From: an uncultured Eubacteriales bacterium
GTDB taxonomy: Bacteria > Bacillota > Clostridia > Lachnospirales > Lachnospiraceae
Direction: 5' to 3'
Length of the DNA: 64,000 nt
NCBI GenBank assembly: GCA_900315015.1
Contig: OMXJ01000014.1
Coordinates: forward strand, 1 to 64,000
Within the stretch, counting starts at the first letter, position 1, and each line of letters starts with the position of its first letter. Of this stretch, positions 31,586-40,334 are shown in pieces. A program made the position numbers and the translations under genes. The notes below the pieces were generated by a model. The model searched no databases. It had not been told where the DNA came from and saw only the letters and a program-made list of their open reading frames with translations.

Positions 31586-33019
31586 ATGGCTGTAAGAAAG
31601 AAAAGCACCGTTAAGAAGAAGCGCATAAATAATGAGACTATGATGGCGTTGTCCGGCGAGCTCGACAAGAAGTTCGACGATTTATTTACAACCTGCATGA
31701 ATGCAGGAAAAATAGATCCAGACCTGTATATTAGATATGATGTAAAAAGAGGTCTCCGTGATCAGAATGGTGCGGGTGTACTTGTAGGTCTTACAGAAAT
31801 ATCTGACGTATGTGGATTTTCCTCAAGAGACGGAAAGAAATATCCGGCAGAAGGCTATTTGCATTATCATGGAATAAATGTAGTAGATATCGTAAATGGA
31901 GTAACATCAAAGGGCTATGGATTTGAAGAAACAACCTATCTTCTTTTATTTGGAAAGCTACCAACAAGAAAAGAGCTTACAAGCTTTATCCATATTCTTT
32001 CAGATCTTCAGGAAATGTCAGGAGCATTTCTCCGTGATGTAATCATGAAGGCACCATCAGAAAATATCATGAATGGTCTTATGAGAAGTGTACTTTCATT
32101 ATATTCGTATGATGATGCACCAGATGACATATCAGTAGAAAATGTATTATTGCAGTGTCTGCAGCTTATCGCAAAGCTACCTATCATTGCAGTATATTCA
32201 TATGAAGCATATCAGCACATGAGAATGGATAATGACTTCTTTATCCGTGTGCCGGATAAAAAGAAATCGACAGCAGAAAATCTTTTATATATGCTTCGTC
32301 AGGATGGAAAATATACAAAGCTTGAAGCACAGGTGCTCGATGCAGCGCTTATTCTTCATGCAGATCACGGCGGCGGAAACAATTCTACATTTACCAACTT
32401 TGTAGTAACCTCATCAGGAACAGATACCTATTCAGCGATGGCAGCTTCAATAGCATCTCTTAAGGGACCAAAGCACGGCGGTGCAAATCTCAAGGTGCTT
32501 CAGATGTTCGATGACTTAAAGCAGAATGTACAGGATTGGAATGATTTAGATGCCCTTAGAAAATACCTTAAGGACGTACTTGATAAGAAGGCCTTTGATG
32601 GAAGCGGACTTATCTATGGAATGGGACATGCAGTATATACCATTTCTGATCCAAGAGAGGTAGTATTAAAGAGCTTTGCAGAAAAGCTTGCAGAAGAAAA
32701 GGGCATGATGGATGAATTTAATTTATTCCAGAATGTTGAAAATATCGCAAAAGAGCTTATAGTTGCAAATAGAACAACCTACAAGCCGGTATGTGCAAAT
32801 GTTGACTTTTACAGCGGATTTGTATATACTATGCTAGGTATTCCGAGAGAGTTATTTACACCAATATTTGCAGTATCTCGTATTGCAGGCTGGAGTGCAC
32901 ACCGCCTTGAAGAGCTTGTAAATAACGGTAAGATCGTTAGACCAGCATGTAAGTATGTTGGCACAATGTCTGATTATGTTCCTCTTAACAAGAGAACTGA
33001 TGAAAACGACCTTAAATAA
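31586..33019 (+). CDS. gltA: Citrate synthase
   Basis: The 477-residue protein carries the citrate synthase signature GMGHAVYTISDPR, the His-bearing HADHGGGNNSTF block, GPKHGGAN and the C-terminal RIAGWSAHRLEE region with its Arg ligand. It condenses oxaloacetate and acetyl-CoA. The basic N-terminus (RKKSTVKKKRIN) is longer than in many homologues. The downstream partner is isocitrate dehydrogenase. No aconitase is next to them, so it must be elsewhere. In such anaerobes the pair feeds 2-oxoglutarate for glutamate synthesis. GGGGGAAA precedes the ATG. Confidence 0.95.
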   Translation: MAVRKKSTVKKKRINNETMMALSGELDKKFDDLFTTCMNAGKIDPDLYIRYDVKRGLRDQNGAGVLVGLTEISDVCGFSSRDGKKYPAEGYLHYHGINVVDIVNGVTSKGYGFEETTYLLLFGKLPTRKELTSFIHILSDLQEMSGAFLRDVIMKAPSENIMNGLMRSVLSLYSYDDAPDDISVENVLLQCLQLIAKLPIIAVYSYEAYQHMRMDNDFFIRVPDKKKSTAENLLYMLRQDGKYTKLEAQVLDAALILHADHGGGNNSTFTNFVVTSSGTDTYSAMAASIASLKGPKHGGANLKVLQMFDDLKQNVQDWNDLDALRKYLKDVLDKKAFDGSGLIYGMGHAVYTISDPREVVLKSFAEKLAEEKGMMDEFNLFQNVENIAKELIVANRTTYKPVCANVDFYSGFVYTMLGIPRELFTPIFAVSRIAGWSAHRLEELVNNGKIVRPACKYVGTMSDYVPLNKRTDENDLK

Positions 33020-33060
33020 TAGATAATAGATAATTGATAAAAAAGCAAGGAGATTATAAA

Positions 33061-34281
33061 ATGAGCAAAATTCAAATGAAGACTCCACTCGTTGAGATGG
33101 ACGGAGATGAGATGACAAGAATCATCTGGCAGATACTTAAGGATGAGTTAATTACACCATTCATCGATTTAAAGAGCGAGTATTATGATCTCGGTCTTAA
33201 GCACCGTGATGAGACAAACGACCAGGTAACAGTAGATTCAGCAGAAGCTACAAAGAAGTACGGCGTTGCTGTAAAGTGCGCAACAATCACACCTAACGCA
33301 GCAAGAATGACAGAATATGACCTTCATCAGATGTGGAAGAGCCCGAATGGAACAATCAGAGCGATTCTTGATGGAACAGTATTCCGTGCACCTATCGTAG
33401 CAAAGGGCATCGAACCAAACGTAAAGACCTGGAAGAAGCCTATCACTATTGCAAGACATGCTTATGGCGATGTATATAGAGACGTAGAAATGCGTGTAGA
33501 TAAGCCGGGAACAGTTACAATGACTTTCACACCTGCAGATGGCTCAGAGCCAAAGACAGTTACAGTACATGAGTTCAAGGGAGCAGGAATCGTACAGGGC
33601 CTTCACAACCTTGATGATTCAATAACAAGCTTCGCAAAGAGCTGCTTCGAATATGCACTTTCACTTAAGCAGGATCTTTGGTTCTCATCAAAGGATACTA
33701 TCTCAAAGACCTACGATCATAGATTTAAGGACATCTTCGCAGACCTTTATGAGAATGAATACAAGGAAAAGTTTGAAAAGGCTGGAATTACATATTTCTA
33801 TACACTTATTGATGATGCAGTAGCACGTATCATGAAGTCAGAGGGCGGATTTATATGGGCATGCAAGAACTATGACGGCGATGTAATGAGTGACATGATC
33901 TCATCAGCATATGGATCACTTGCAATGATGACATCAGTACTTGTATCACCTCATGGATATTTCGAGTATGAGGCTGCTCACGGAACAGTACAGCGTCATT
34001 ACTACAAGCATCTTAAGGGTGAAGAGACATCTACTAATTCAGTAGCAACAATCTATGCATGGACAGGCGCTCTTAGAAAGCGCGGCGAGCTTGATCAGAT
34101 TCCAGAGCTTGTTGACTTTGCAGATAAGCTTGAAAAGGCTACACTTGATACAATTGAGTCAGGAAAGATGACAAAGGATCTTGCACTTATTACAACCTTC
34201 AAGAAGGAAGATGTTACAGTACTTAATACAGCAGACTTCATCAAGGCAATACGTGCAACACTTGAAAAGGCACTTGCTTGA
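33061..34281 (+). CDS. icd: Isocitrate dehydrogenase (NADP-type)
   Basis: The protein has 406 residues from the ATG at 33061, which has AAGGAG 8 bases upstream; a start at 33034 would lack this. The N-terminus [18 protein letters not shown], the [13 protein letters not shown] and [19 protein letters not shown] blocks and the NADP-binding region with [13 protein letters not shown] match the homodimeric, eukaryote-like (type II) subfamily. It oxidises isocitrate to 2-oxoglutarate. It follows citrate synthase by 41 bases and is very likely in its operon. Codon bias is strong, suggesting high expression. Confidence 0.95.
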   Translation: MSKIQMKTPLVEMDGDEMTRIIWQILKDELITPFIDLKSEYYDLGLKHRDETNDQVTVDSAEATKKYGVAVKCATITPNAARMTEYDLHQMWKSPNGTIRAILDGTVFRAPIVAKGIEPNVKTWKKPITIARHAYGDVYRDVEMRVDKPGTVTMTFTPADGSEPKTVTVHEFKGAGIVQGLHNLDDSITSFAKSCFEYALSLKQDLWFSSKDTISKTYDHRFKDIFADLYENEYKEKFEKAGITYFYTLIDDAVARIMKSEGGFIWACKNYDGDVMSDMISSAYGSLAMMTSVLVSPHGYFEYEAAHGTVQRHYYKHLKGEETSTNSVATIYAWTGALRKRGELDQIPELVDFADKLEKATLDTIESGKMTKDLALITTFKKEDVTVLNTADFIKAIRATLEKALA

Positions 34282-34370
34282 TATAATAGCATAAATCGGT
34301 TGGTGTAACAACTAAAAGGTGTATGCCTGATATACGTAGTACAATATAAATGTGCCAGACATGAAATAAT

Positions 34371-34446
34371 AAATCTCCAGCCCTGTTATAACCTGCTTTA
34401 GATTTTAGTCTAAAATAGGGAAATAATGGCGGGTTGGAGATTTTTT
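34371..34446 (+). terminator. Operon terminator after icd
   Basis: AATCTCCAGCCC at 34371 pairs with GGGTTGGAGATT at 34431, the loop contains a second small hairpin (TTTTAG/CTAAAA), and TTTT follows. Confidence 0.8.
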
Positions 34447-34530
34447 GGAATAAAATAGAAACCTTGGTGAATATGCATAATAACGGCTTGGAAAATGTGC
34501 AATTAGTAGTGCAACTTTGGGGAAAAATAA

Positions 34531-34559
34531 TTGACAATGATACATTAAAAGTATATAAT
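34531..34559 (+). promoter_or_regulatory. Consensus sigma-A promoter
   Basis: TTGACA and TATAAT are spaced by 17 bases, about 93 bases before the ATG at 34652. The region 34282-34651 otherwise holds only the icd terminator. Confidence 0.85.
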
Positions 34560-34651
34560 AGACTAGAGAGGTTGAAAAAGGATAGGTATTTAAAGGAAAT
34601 AAGGGGAATTGATGAAAAAAGGCCAGTAATAATAAGAAAGGATGTGCTGAT

Positions 34652-35050
34652 ATGGGATTCTTTAATAAGTTAAATAATTTATTTAGAATGAACTCTGATC
34701 TTATGCCACCAGGAAAGGAACTGAAGCTGACACTTGAGAAGGGTGAAAGAAACGGCATGGCAAGGGTTGTTTCCTGCAAACAGGAATCTGTAGGAGTTAT
34801 TACACTCGATTTTGAGGCCCAGTTCAATTTTAAGGGTAAAATCAAGTTGAGACTTCTCACATATAATATGATTACGGTTAGAAAAGCAGATGGTAGCAAG
34901 GAATCAACGTTCCTTTCTGATTCACCAGTTCATTTGGTGTATGATATACCAGCGGAGGTCATGGATACACTTATGACAGCTCTTGTAGAGTATGAAGTAC
35001 AGGATGAAAATGGAAGTACAGTATTTAATGGAAAGACCATGCTTAGCTAG
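34652..35050 (+). CDS. Small beta-rich protein, function unknown
   Basis: The 132-residue protein has a positively charged N-terminus, then alternating strands (GVITLDFEAQFNFKGKIKLRLL, PVHLVYDIPAEVMDTL) and a C-terminal VQDENGSTVFNGKTML strand. It has no signal peptide or membrane helix. I do not recognise the family. It has its own consensus promoter and terminator and is thus monocistronic. The ribosome-binding site AGAAAGGATG is moderate. Confidence 0.6.
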   Translation: MGFFNKLNNLFRMNSDLMPPGKELKLTLEKGERNGMARVVSCKQESVGVITLDFEAQFNFKGKIKLRLLTYNMITVRKADGSKESTFLSDSPVHLVYDIPAEVMDTLMTALVEYEVQDENGSTVFNGKTMLS

Positions 35051-35070
35051 TGCGTTATAAATGGATGATG

Positions 35071-35107
35071 AATATCGTGCTTTTTTAATTAAAGGCACGA
35101 TATTTTT
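35071..35107 (+). terminator. Intrinsic terminator
   Basis: AATATCGTGC pairs with GCACGATATT across a 17-base loop, followed by TTT. Confidence 0.85.
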
Positions 35108-35119
35108 ACGAGAAAAGAA

Positions 35120-35512
35120 ATGACTGAAAAAGAAAGGAAAAATAACCTGATAAAGGGGGCGTTAGTCATAATGGCACTTGGAATCTGCTACCTCATATTT
35201 TATAGAGTAACAGATATAGGTATTCCATGTGTATTTAAGCTTGTAACGGGTTATAAGTGCCCTGGGTGTGGAATGACTCATGCTATAGCGGAGATAACTA
35301 AGGGTAATATAAAAAGGGCTGTTGATTATAATCCGTTAAGTGTCAGCGTACTTCCTGTGATGTGTGTATATTTGATTTACCGGGCGTATCGATACGTTAA
35401 GGATAAAAGTGACGAATTTAAGAAGTGGGAAGTAGCGTTACTTGTTATAGTTTTATTAATCACGGTTGGTTATGGAATACTAAGAAATATTCCAATCAAT
35501 AATATATTCTAG
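35120..35512 (+). CDS. DUF2752 membrane protein
   Basis: The 130-residue protein has three membrane segments (about 12-30, 72-88, 104-122). Between the first two lies the conserved TGYKCPGCGMTHAI motif of DUF2752 proteins, with a CPGC pair, followed by D-Y-NPLS. The family is widespread in bacteria and its function is unknown. It lies 11 bases upstream of a DUF898-type protein and is probably co-transcribed with it, so both may act in the membrane. Confidence 0.82.
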   Translation: MTEKERKNNLIKGALVIMALGICYLIFYRVTDIGIPCVFKLVTGYKCPGCGMTHAIAEITKGNIKRAVDYNPLSVSVLPVMCVYLIYRAYRYVKDKSDEFKKWEVALLVIVLLITVGYGILRNIPINNIF

Positions 35513-35523
35513 AGAGGTGTAAA

Positions 35524-36813
35524 ATGTACTGTAGATTCTGTGGAGAGAAAATTGAGGACGGATCGGCGTTTTGTCCGATGTGTGGAAAATCGCTAGCTGA
35601 TCCGAATGAAAATTCAGGAGGGACAGGTCCTAGTGGAAATGGAGGAGACGACGGAGGAATACCAGGAACAGATAAGCTGCTTTCAAATGCAGGTATTGAG
35701 CGATTTGCACCAATAGCTGCATTTGCACCTATTGCAATGGCTGTTTTACTTACGGTAGTAGGGTTTTTAACAATAATTCTAACTAAGAATCCGGTGACTG
35801 GTTTCATCGTAAAAGCCTTGCTATTAATTATGGCGCTGATGTTTATCCTTTTTCCTATAGCTGCAACGGCAGGACTTATCAAGGTAATACTTACCGGGAA
35901 TAAGCCAAAGAACGTTATCTGGGTCTGGCTTGCACCGCTTGCAACCTGCTTTGCTTCAATTTCTTGCCTTGGCATTAAGTTTGGCTGGGTAGCAGTAGCA
36001 TGGATTTTCGGAATACTTGCTGCTTTACTTGGATTAGACTTATTAGCAAGAGTTACAATTTCAAATAAGCCTATAGAAACTCCTGTAAATGTGGCAGAAG
36101 ACATTGCTATCTATAGCAGATTTGTCAAGGCCTATAGAGAGAAGTATCCAACAAGTAAGGATCTTGAAAGGGCTGGTTATGTTGACCCGGAGAACTCATA
36201 CTTTGATGGAAGCGGCTTTGATTTACTTGCACTTAACATTTTAATGACAATAGTTCTTATCGTGACCTGCGGAATTGCATTCCCATGGATGTACTGCAAG
36301 AAGGTAAGATGGGTAAAGCAGCATACGGTAATTAATGGACATAGACTTACCTTTACAGGAACAGGTGCTTCACTTATTGGACAGTGGATCGTAAATGAAA
36401 TACTCTGCGTTATAACCTGCGGAATATATTCATTCTTCGTATATGTAGCCTTGAAGAAGTGGGAGCTTAATCATACCTTTATAGACGGAGAGCCTATAGT
36501 ACCAGGAATGCAGTCTTCTTACTTTGATGGAAACAGCTTCCAGTATTTTGGCTATGGAATAGTTACCACAATAGCATTAACATTTACTCTCGGTCTCATC
36601 TTCCCATGGACAGCTTGTATGCTTGAAGGCTGGGAAGCAAAGCACTCAGTAATTAATGGAAGAAGACTTTCATTTTCAGGATCTGGAATTGCTCTTTTAG
36701 GTGAGTATATCATCATATTTGTACTTACACTCATTACCTTTGGTATTTACTCATCATGGGGCGAGGTTAGACTTAATAAGTTCTTTGTAAGACATACAGA
36801 TTTTGTAAACTAA
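35524..36813 (+). CDS. Zinc-ribbon DUF898 (YjgN-like) membrane protein
   Basis: The 429-residue protein starts with a zinc ribbon (CRFCGEKI...CPMCGKSL, residues 3-25) followed by a Gly-rich linker. Three or four hydrophobic helices occupy about 60-170. The remainder has two repeats with the motif YFDGSGFDLL / YFDGNSFQYF followed by paired helices and W-x-x-KHxVINGRRLxFxGxG segments, which mark the DUF898 family. It may be a membrane remodelling or transport-like protein but the function is unknown. GAGAGGTG precedes the ATG. Confidence 0.82.
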   Translation: MYCRFCGEKIEDGSAFCPMCGKSLADPNENSGGTGPSGNGGDDGGIPGTDKLLSNAGIERFAPIAAFAPIAMAVLLTVVGFLTIILTKNPVTGFIVKALLLIMALMFILFPIAATAGLIKVILTGNKPKNVIWVWLAPLATCFASISCLGIKFGWVAVAWIFGILAALLGLDLLARVTISNKPIETPVNVAEDIAIYSRFVKAYREKYPTSKDLERAGYVDPENSYFDGSGFDLLALNILMTIVLIVTCGIAFPWMYCKKVRWVKQHTVINGHRLTFTGTGASLIGQWIVNEILCVITCGIYSFFVYVALKKWELNHTFIDGEPIVPGMQSSYFDGNSFQYFGYGIVTTIALTFTLGLIFPWTACMLEGWEAKHSVINGRRLSFSGSGIALLGEYIIIFVLTLITFGIYSSWGEVRLNKFFVRHTDFVN

Positions 36814-36822
36814 GGCAGTCTT

Positions 36823-36864
36823 AATCGTAATATCTGTTTAAACAAACGGATATTACGATTTTTT
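36823..36864 (+). terminator. Intrinsic terminator
   Basis: AATCGTAATATC and GATATTACGATT form a perfect 12-bp stem followed by TTTT. Confidence 0.9.
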
Positions 36865-36897
36865 GTTATTATTATTATTTGTTTTAAAACTTAGATT

Positions 36898-36964
36898 ATT
36901 TGGAATAATGGCATTAAAAATTTGAAATAATATATTTTAAAACAAATTTCTCCGTACGGCGAAG
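36898..36964 (+). repeat. Left copy of a 67-bp direct repeat
   Basis: This 67-bp stretch matches 38080-38146 with three mismatches. It includes two ATTTG(G/A)AATAA units 22 bases apart and ends in TCTCCGTACGGCGAAG, which has the dyad CCGTACGG. It lies just downstream of the regulator-like gene on the minus strand. Confidence 0.9.
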
Positions 36965-36987
36965 CGTGCGATGCTTGCTATTGGTTA

Positions 36988-38013
36988 CTAAAGAATTGCA
37001 TGATTGTACATTTTCTGAACATCTTCATTCATATTTATAGGGATAATTTTGATTTCGGGATGCTGGTTAGTAAATACGACAAAAAGCTGGTGTGCAAAAC
37101 CTTGTCCCATCCAGGTTATTTCATCAAAATCTATTATAACCTCTTTGAACTTATCTAAATTATTACAAACACGCTTAGCTTGTGATCTTGAAACTGGAGA
37201 TGCTTTAAAAATATTTTTTAGAGGGAGGATTGTTTTAGTAAAGCGGCCACTTGAATCTTCGTATAGATTAAATATGTCCTTAACTTCTTTGATACTAAAG
37301 TTTGAAAGCTTCATAACTACAGTTGTACCGATATCAGATTGAGAGGAGTTATTAAGGAGTTTAGTGTCTTCATATTTACTTTCAGTATATTTACTGTTGG
37401 TAAATAAATATCCGCTAGATATAATGTAAAAACTATCCATAAGCTTTGAGCTAAAGAAAATACCTTCGCCGGAGTGATTCATTGAATCAGTAGTCAATTT
37501 CCCTTTAAACAATTCACATATGGTCTCATCTATGGAAGGGAAACCGAAATAGTCCTTGAGTTTTTTGAATATTCCGATTCCATTATCTGAAAGGATGACT
37601 GTTGTATTTATGTAATCTTGAATCACGTGTATAGTGGCTGTTTCGGCAGCAGAATGATCCATAACATTATTTACCATTTCACTGAAAACATAGTCCCAGA
37701 TTCCCTGGACATTTTGAGGGAAACTAGAAATATGCCTGCTTAAGCATTCTTCTAGGGCATACAGGTCGCTGTCAAGGTCTCCGTTTTTGCGAGAGAGAAT
37801 GTATTTGTATGAATTGGTTACTAATTTGTATTCTCCACGTTTTACTTTCATGATTATATTTTTTTCAAGTAAATCTGTGATGTATGAATGAATTGTTGAC
37901 TGATTTACATTAAAGGTCTCAGAGACCTTTTTAGATAATGAGGTTGTGTTTTGAGATATTTTTTCCAAAATATAATGCAAAATTGCATTTTTTTTATCTT
38001 CACTAAACTTCAT
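36988..38013 (-). CDS. HTH - GHKL ATPase - STAS-like (DUF4325) fusion protein
   Basis: The 341-residue protein has three parts. Residues 1-65 form a winged helix (NVNQSTIHSYITDLLEKNII). Residues about 95-240 carry the GHKL ATPase boxes: N box EMVNNVMDH (Asn115-116), G1 box SDNGIGI (Asp143), and G2 box HSGEGI (180-185). Residues 285-335 (EVIIDFDEITWMGQGFAHQL) form a STAS-like DUF4325 domain. This joins an anti-sigma-kinase-like ATPase and an antagonist-like STAS domain with a DNA-binding head. It has its own promoter, contains repeated ATTCCAAAT sites, and is flanked by direct repeats, suggesting an autoregulated, possibly mobile cassette. Confidence 0.78.
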   Translation of the reverse strand: MKFSEDKKNAILHYILEKISQNTTSLSKKVSETFNVNQSTIHSYITDLLEKNIIMKVKRGEYKLVTNSYKYILSRKNGDLDSDLYALEECLSRHISSFPQNVQGIWDYVFSEMVNNVMDHSAAETATIHVIQDYINTTVILSDNGIGIFKKLKDYFGFPSIDETICELFKGKLTTDSMNHSGEGIFFSSKLMDSFYIISSGYLFTNSKYTESKYEDTKLLNNSSQSDIGTTVVMKLSNFSIKEVKDIFNLYEDSSGRFTKTILPLKNIFKASPVSRSQAKRVCNNLDKFKEVIIDFDEITWMGQGFAHQLFVVFTNQHPEIKIIPINMNEDVQKMYNHAIL

Positions 38014-38045
38014 GACGTTTACGCCCTTTCATATACATTTGGTTT

Positions 38046-38074
38046 ATTTTACACACTATTTGGAATTATGTCAA
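38046..38074 (-). promoter_or_regulatory. Promoter of the HTH-GHKL-STAS gene
   Basis: On the minus strand TTGACA (38069-38074) and TAAAAT (38046-38051) are 17 bases apart. One ATTCCAAAT box lies within the spacer and two more lie upstream. Confidence 0.75.
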
Positions 38075-38112
38075 AAGAAATTTGGAATAAGGACATTAAA
38101 AATTTGGAATAA
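38058..38112. promoter_or_regulatory. Three ATTTGGAAT iterons spaced 22 bp
   Basis: The units start at 38058, 38080 and 38102 and so share one face of the DNA at two-turn spacing. They overlap the promoter of the HTH-GHKL-STAS gene and are candidate binding sites for its own HTH domain. Confidence 0.65.
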
Positions 38113-38146
38113 TATATTTTAAAACAAATTTCTCCGTACGGCGAAG
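38080..38146 (+). repeat. Right copy of a 67-bp direct repeat
   Basis: This copy matches 36898-36964 at 64 of 67 positions in the same orientation. It holds two of the three iterons upstream of the regulator-like gene. Confidence 0.9.
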
Positions 38147-38169
38147 TACCTTCTTTATCAAATAAAACC

Positions 38170-38198
38170 TTGAAATGAGTAGGATTAAATTGTATAAT
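38170..38198 (+). promoter_or_regulatory. Sigma-A promoter
   Basis: TTGAAA and TATAAT spaced by 17 bases, upstream of the TTG-started gene at 38271. Confidence 0.75.
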
Positions 38199-38270
38199 AG
38201 AATAATAGAAAATTAAGTGCTTTGTGGTAAGAAAAAGTAGAAAAATGAAGCGTTTAAAGGGGAAGCAGTA

Positions 38271-39155
38271 TTGAACATACGGGATAGAAATAATAAGGAT
38301 GGGCAGTTGAAACAAGATCAAGAAAAGAAAAAAATAATCAAATTCAAGATGCCCTCTGGGGAAATTAAGGGCAAGGATGAGATTGAGGCTGAGATAAAAA
38401 AAGCCCGAAAGCGAAATGATTCTATGCTTGAAAAAGCTAGGATGGCAGAAATTGCAAATAGTATAGCAAATTCTGAGTTTCTGTGGTATTTAAAAGGCTT
38501 TGATGAAAAGTATACCAAAATGATTCCTAAGGGAGTCCTTGAAATAATAGAAAGAAATAGGGCAAAAAGCTATACATGCAGTTTTGATTATACAAAGCCC
38601 CTATCTGAACTAGAGCTTACTTCAAGGACACATGCGCTGATAAATCTAATATGCTATAAGTATTGGTGCGCTAATGATGAAGAAAGAAATGAGCTTCTTG
38701 AAAAATGGAAAGAAAATAGCCTGAATCAGGGAGTGCCAATGAGTGATGAAGACTTAGAGAGGATAGCAGGAAAGCTGGAGAGTGCTTTTGAAGAAATAGA
38801 AAAAAAGACAGAAAGAAAGCTTGATGCGGTACTTGCAGCTTATGGGGAATCGGAAGAAGACTATGAGCATACGCTGTATGAGTCGTTTAAGAAGGTGGAT
38901 TTCCTAAGTAAAAGCTCGCCAGATCATAAGCTTATGAAAAATAAATTTGAAGATGCGGAAATATCGGCAGAGCTCAAAAAAATCAATAAAATAATGAAGA
39001 AGATTAATTATAAATATCCAGTATTCAGGAATGTAAAGAGCTATGCAAAGGCAACTGAGGATTTTGAATATTTTTATAATGCTAAAACACCAGAAGATGC
39101 AGAAAAAGCTGATGAAGACAGAAGGCTTATTTTAGGGCTTAAAATGGCAACTTGA
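38271..39155 (+). CDS. Hypothetical helical protein with a domain shared with the 31-kb gene
   Basis: The 294-residue protein starts at TTG, with AAGGGGAA 6 bases upstream; no ATG in the same frame has a comparable site. Residues about 80-145 share the KPLSE - T-x-x-L-x-x-L - YW - EER-ELL-x-x-W-x-EN pattern with the 149-residue protein at 31 kb. The N-terminus is basic and the remainder is helical and charged. No known family was recognised. The next gene follows after 10 bases, so the two are likely co-transcribed and may act together. Confidence 0.6.
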   Translation: MNIRDRNNKDGQLKQDQEKKKIIKFKMPSGEIKGKDEIEAEIKKARKRNDSMLEKARMAEIANSIANSEFLWYLKGFDEKYTKMIPKGVLEIIERNRAKSYTCSFDYTKPLSELELTSRTHALINLICYKYWCANDEERNELLEKWKENSLNQGVPMSDEDLERIAGKLESAFEEIEKKTERKLDAVLAAYGESEEDYEHTLYESFKKVDFLSKSSPDHKLMKNKFEDAEISAELKKINKIMKKINYKYPVFRNVKSYAKATEDFEYFYNAKTPEDAEKADEDRRLILGLKMAT

Positions 39156-39165
39156 ACAACATAAT

Positions 39166-39981
39166 ATGGGAATAAGGAAGAGTAAGATTTACATTAAAAT
39201 ATCGCATTTTGTAGAAAAGTGCGGGAATTTCTTCATGAAACACAGAATTGTACTTAATATTCCAGGGGTATTGTTTTTTAGGGAAAAGGTACAAAAGAAG
39301 AAAACAAAAAAGTCCAGGGAAAACCAGGTGATTGCAAGGGGATTGATAAATGAGCAAAGGCTCTATGAAAATGTAAAATACGGCCTTGGAAATGTTTCAT
39401 ACTCGGGTTGTGAGTTAGTAGCCATCTATAATGCCTCGCTATTAACCAAAACGGGCTTTGATAAAATGGGCGCAGACAGAATGAATGCAGATGCAAGTAT
39501 GAAAAGGCTGATTCAGAGTGCTCTGAAGAAAAAATATACCATGCTGAATGGAAAATGGGGAACAAATCCCTATGATCTAGGAAGGCTTCTTGAAGAAAAT
39601 AACCTGAAATATGAGGTGATAAAGAAGCAGGAAGATATAATTTCAGCAGAAGATGAAGGTGTAAGAGGGCAGATCGGAGAAAAACTGCAGTTAGAAGAAG
39701 AAAAGCATTCAAAAGAAAAGCTGCAATCAGAAGAAAAAACGGAAAAAAGCCTGTATAAGAATACAGGAGTATATGTAGTATCCTTCTGGAACCGAGGGGA
39801 CGACCTTATGGGCGGAGTACATACCGTTGCGATAGCACTAAAAAAAGACGAAAAAGAAAGCCTAAAAATAAAAGCCTATAATGATTACCGGGCTGAGACA
39901 AGGAGCATCGAGGAATTTTTTGCAAATAGGAGATTTATAATAGCTTATAAAATTTTAGGAAAAATGCCTGTAAAGTTTTAG
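39166..39981 (+). CDS. C39-like (papain-fold) cysteine peptidase-like protein
   Basis: The 271-residue protein carries YSGCELVAIYNA (about 80-91), the expected catalytic Cys context of C39-like peptidases, a later GGVHTVAIAL with the His, and KAYNDY with a possible Asp. The segment GTNPYDLGRLLEEN is also typical of the family. It has no signal peptide. Residues 165-195 are a charged, repetitive insertion (GEKLQLEEEKHSKEKLQSEEK). Such proteins may cut leader peptides or other small substrates. It lies 155 bases upstream of the SCIFF peptide gene, but the SCIFF promoter sits between them, so a link is not shown. Confidence 0.62.
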   Translation: MGIRKSKIYIKISHFVEKCGNFFMKHRIVLNIPGVLFFREKVQKKKTKKSRENQVIARGLINEQRLYENVKYGLGNVSYSGCELVAIYNASLLTKTGFDKMGADRMNADASMKRLIQSALKKKYTMLNGKWGTNPYDLGRLLEENNLKYEVIKKQEDIISAEDEGVRGQIGEKLQLEEEKHSKEKLQSEEKTEKSLYKNTGVYVVSFWNRGDDLMGGVHTVAIALKKDEKESLKIKAYNDYRAETRSIEEFFANRRFIIAYKILGKMPVKF

Positions 39982-40052
39982 AAAGAAAATCTAAAAAAGT
40001 GATTAATGATGCATATTTATCAAGAAGTAGCCTGTAGAGCGAAAACTTTTGG

Positions 40053-40081
40053 TTGACAAAGGAAAACAAGCAATGTATAAT
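40053..40081 (+). promoter_or_regulatory. SCIFF promoter
   Basis: TTGACA and TATAAT are spaced by exactly 17 bases, about 55 bases before the ATG. Confidence 0.88.
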
Positions 40082-40135
40082 TTAAAGATGAAATTAGCTT
40101 TATACTAGAATAATTATGAACGGAGGGTGCTTATT

Positions 40136-40282
40136 ATGAAGAGAATTTTCACAATCAAGACTCGTAACTTAGTTGCAAGCCAGCAGAATGGCGGATGCGG
40201 CGAGTGTCAGACATCTTGTCAGTCAGCATGCAAGACATCTTGCGGTGTTGCAAATCAGAAGTGCGAGAAGGCTAACAACTAA
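40136..40282 (+). CDS. scfA: SCIFF ribosomal peptide precursor (six Cys in forty-five)
   Basis: The 48-residue peptide begins MKRIFTIKTRNLVASQQNGG and holds six Cys at positions 21, 24, 28, 32, 36 and 43, ending EKANN. This is the near-universal clostridial SCIFF precursor. Its Cys residues are joined by thioether links to other residues by the partner radical-SAM enzyme. GGAGGG lies 8 bases before the ATG. A strong terminator separates it from its maturase gene, so the peptide should be made in excess. The biological role of SCIFF is still unknown. Confidence 0.97.
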   Translation: MKRIFTIKTRNLVASQQNGGCGECQTSCQSACKTSCGVANQKCEKANN

Positions 40283-40334
40283 TTAATAATTGCTTATGGT
40301 TTGTATGTAAATTAATAAATTAGTTAAAAGTAAC

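Noticed and set aside
34434..34673. 79-residue open frame after icd
   Set aside because: It begins within the icd terminator, overlaps a consensus promoter and the next gene's start, and has no ribosome-binding site.
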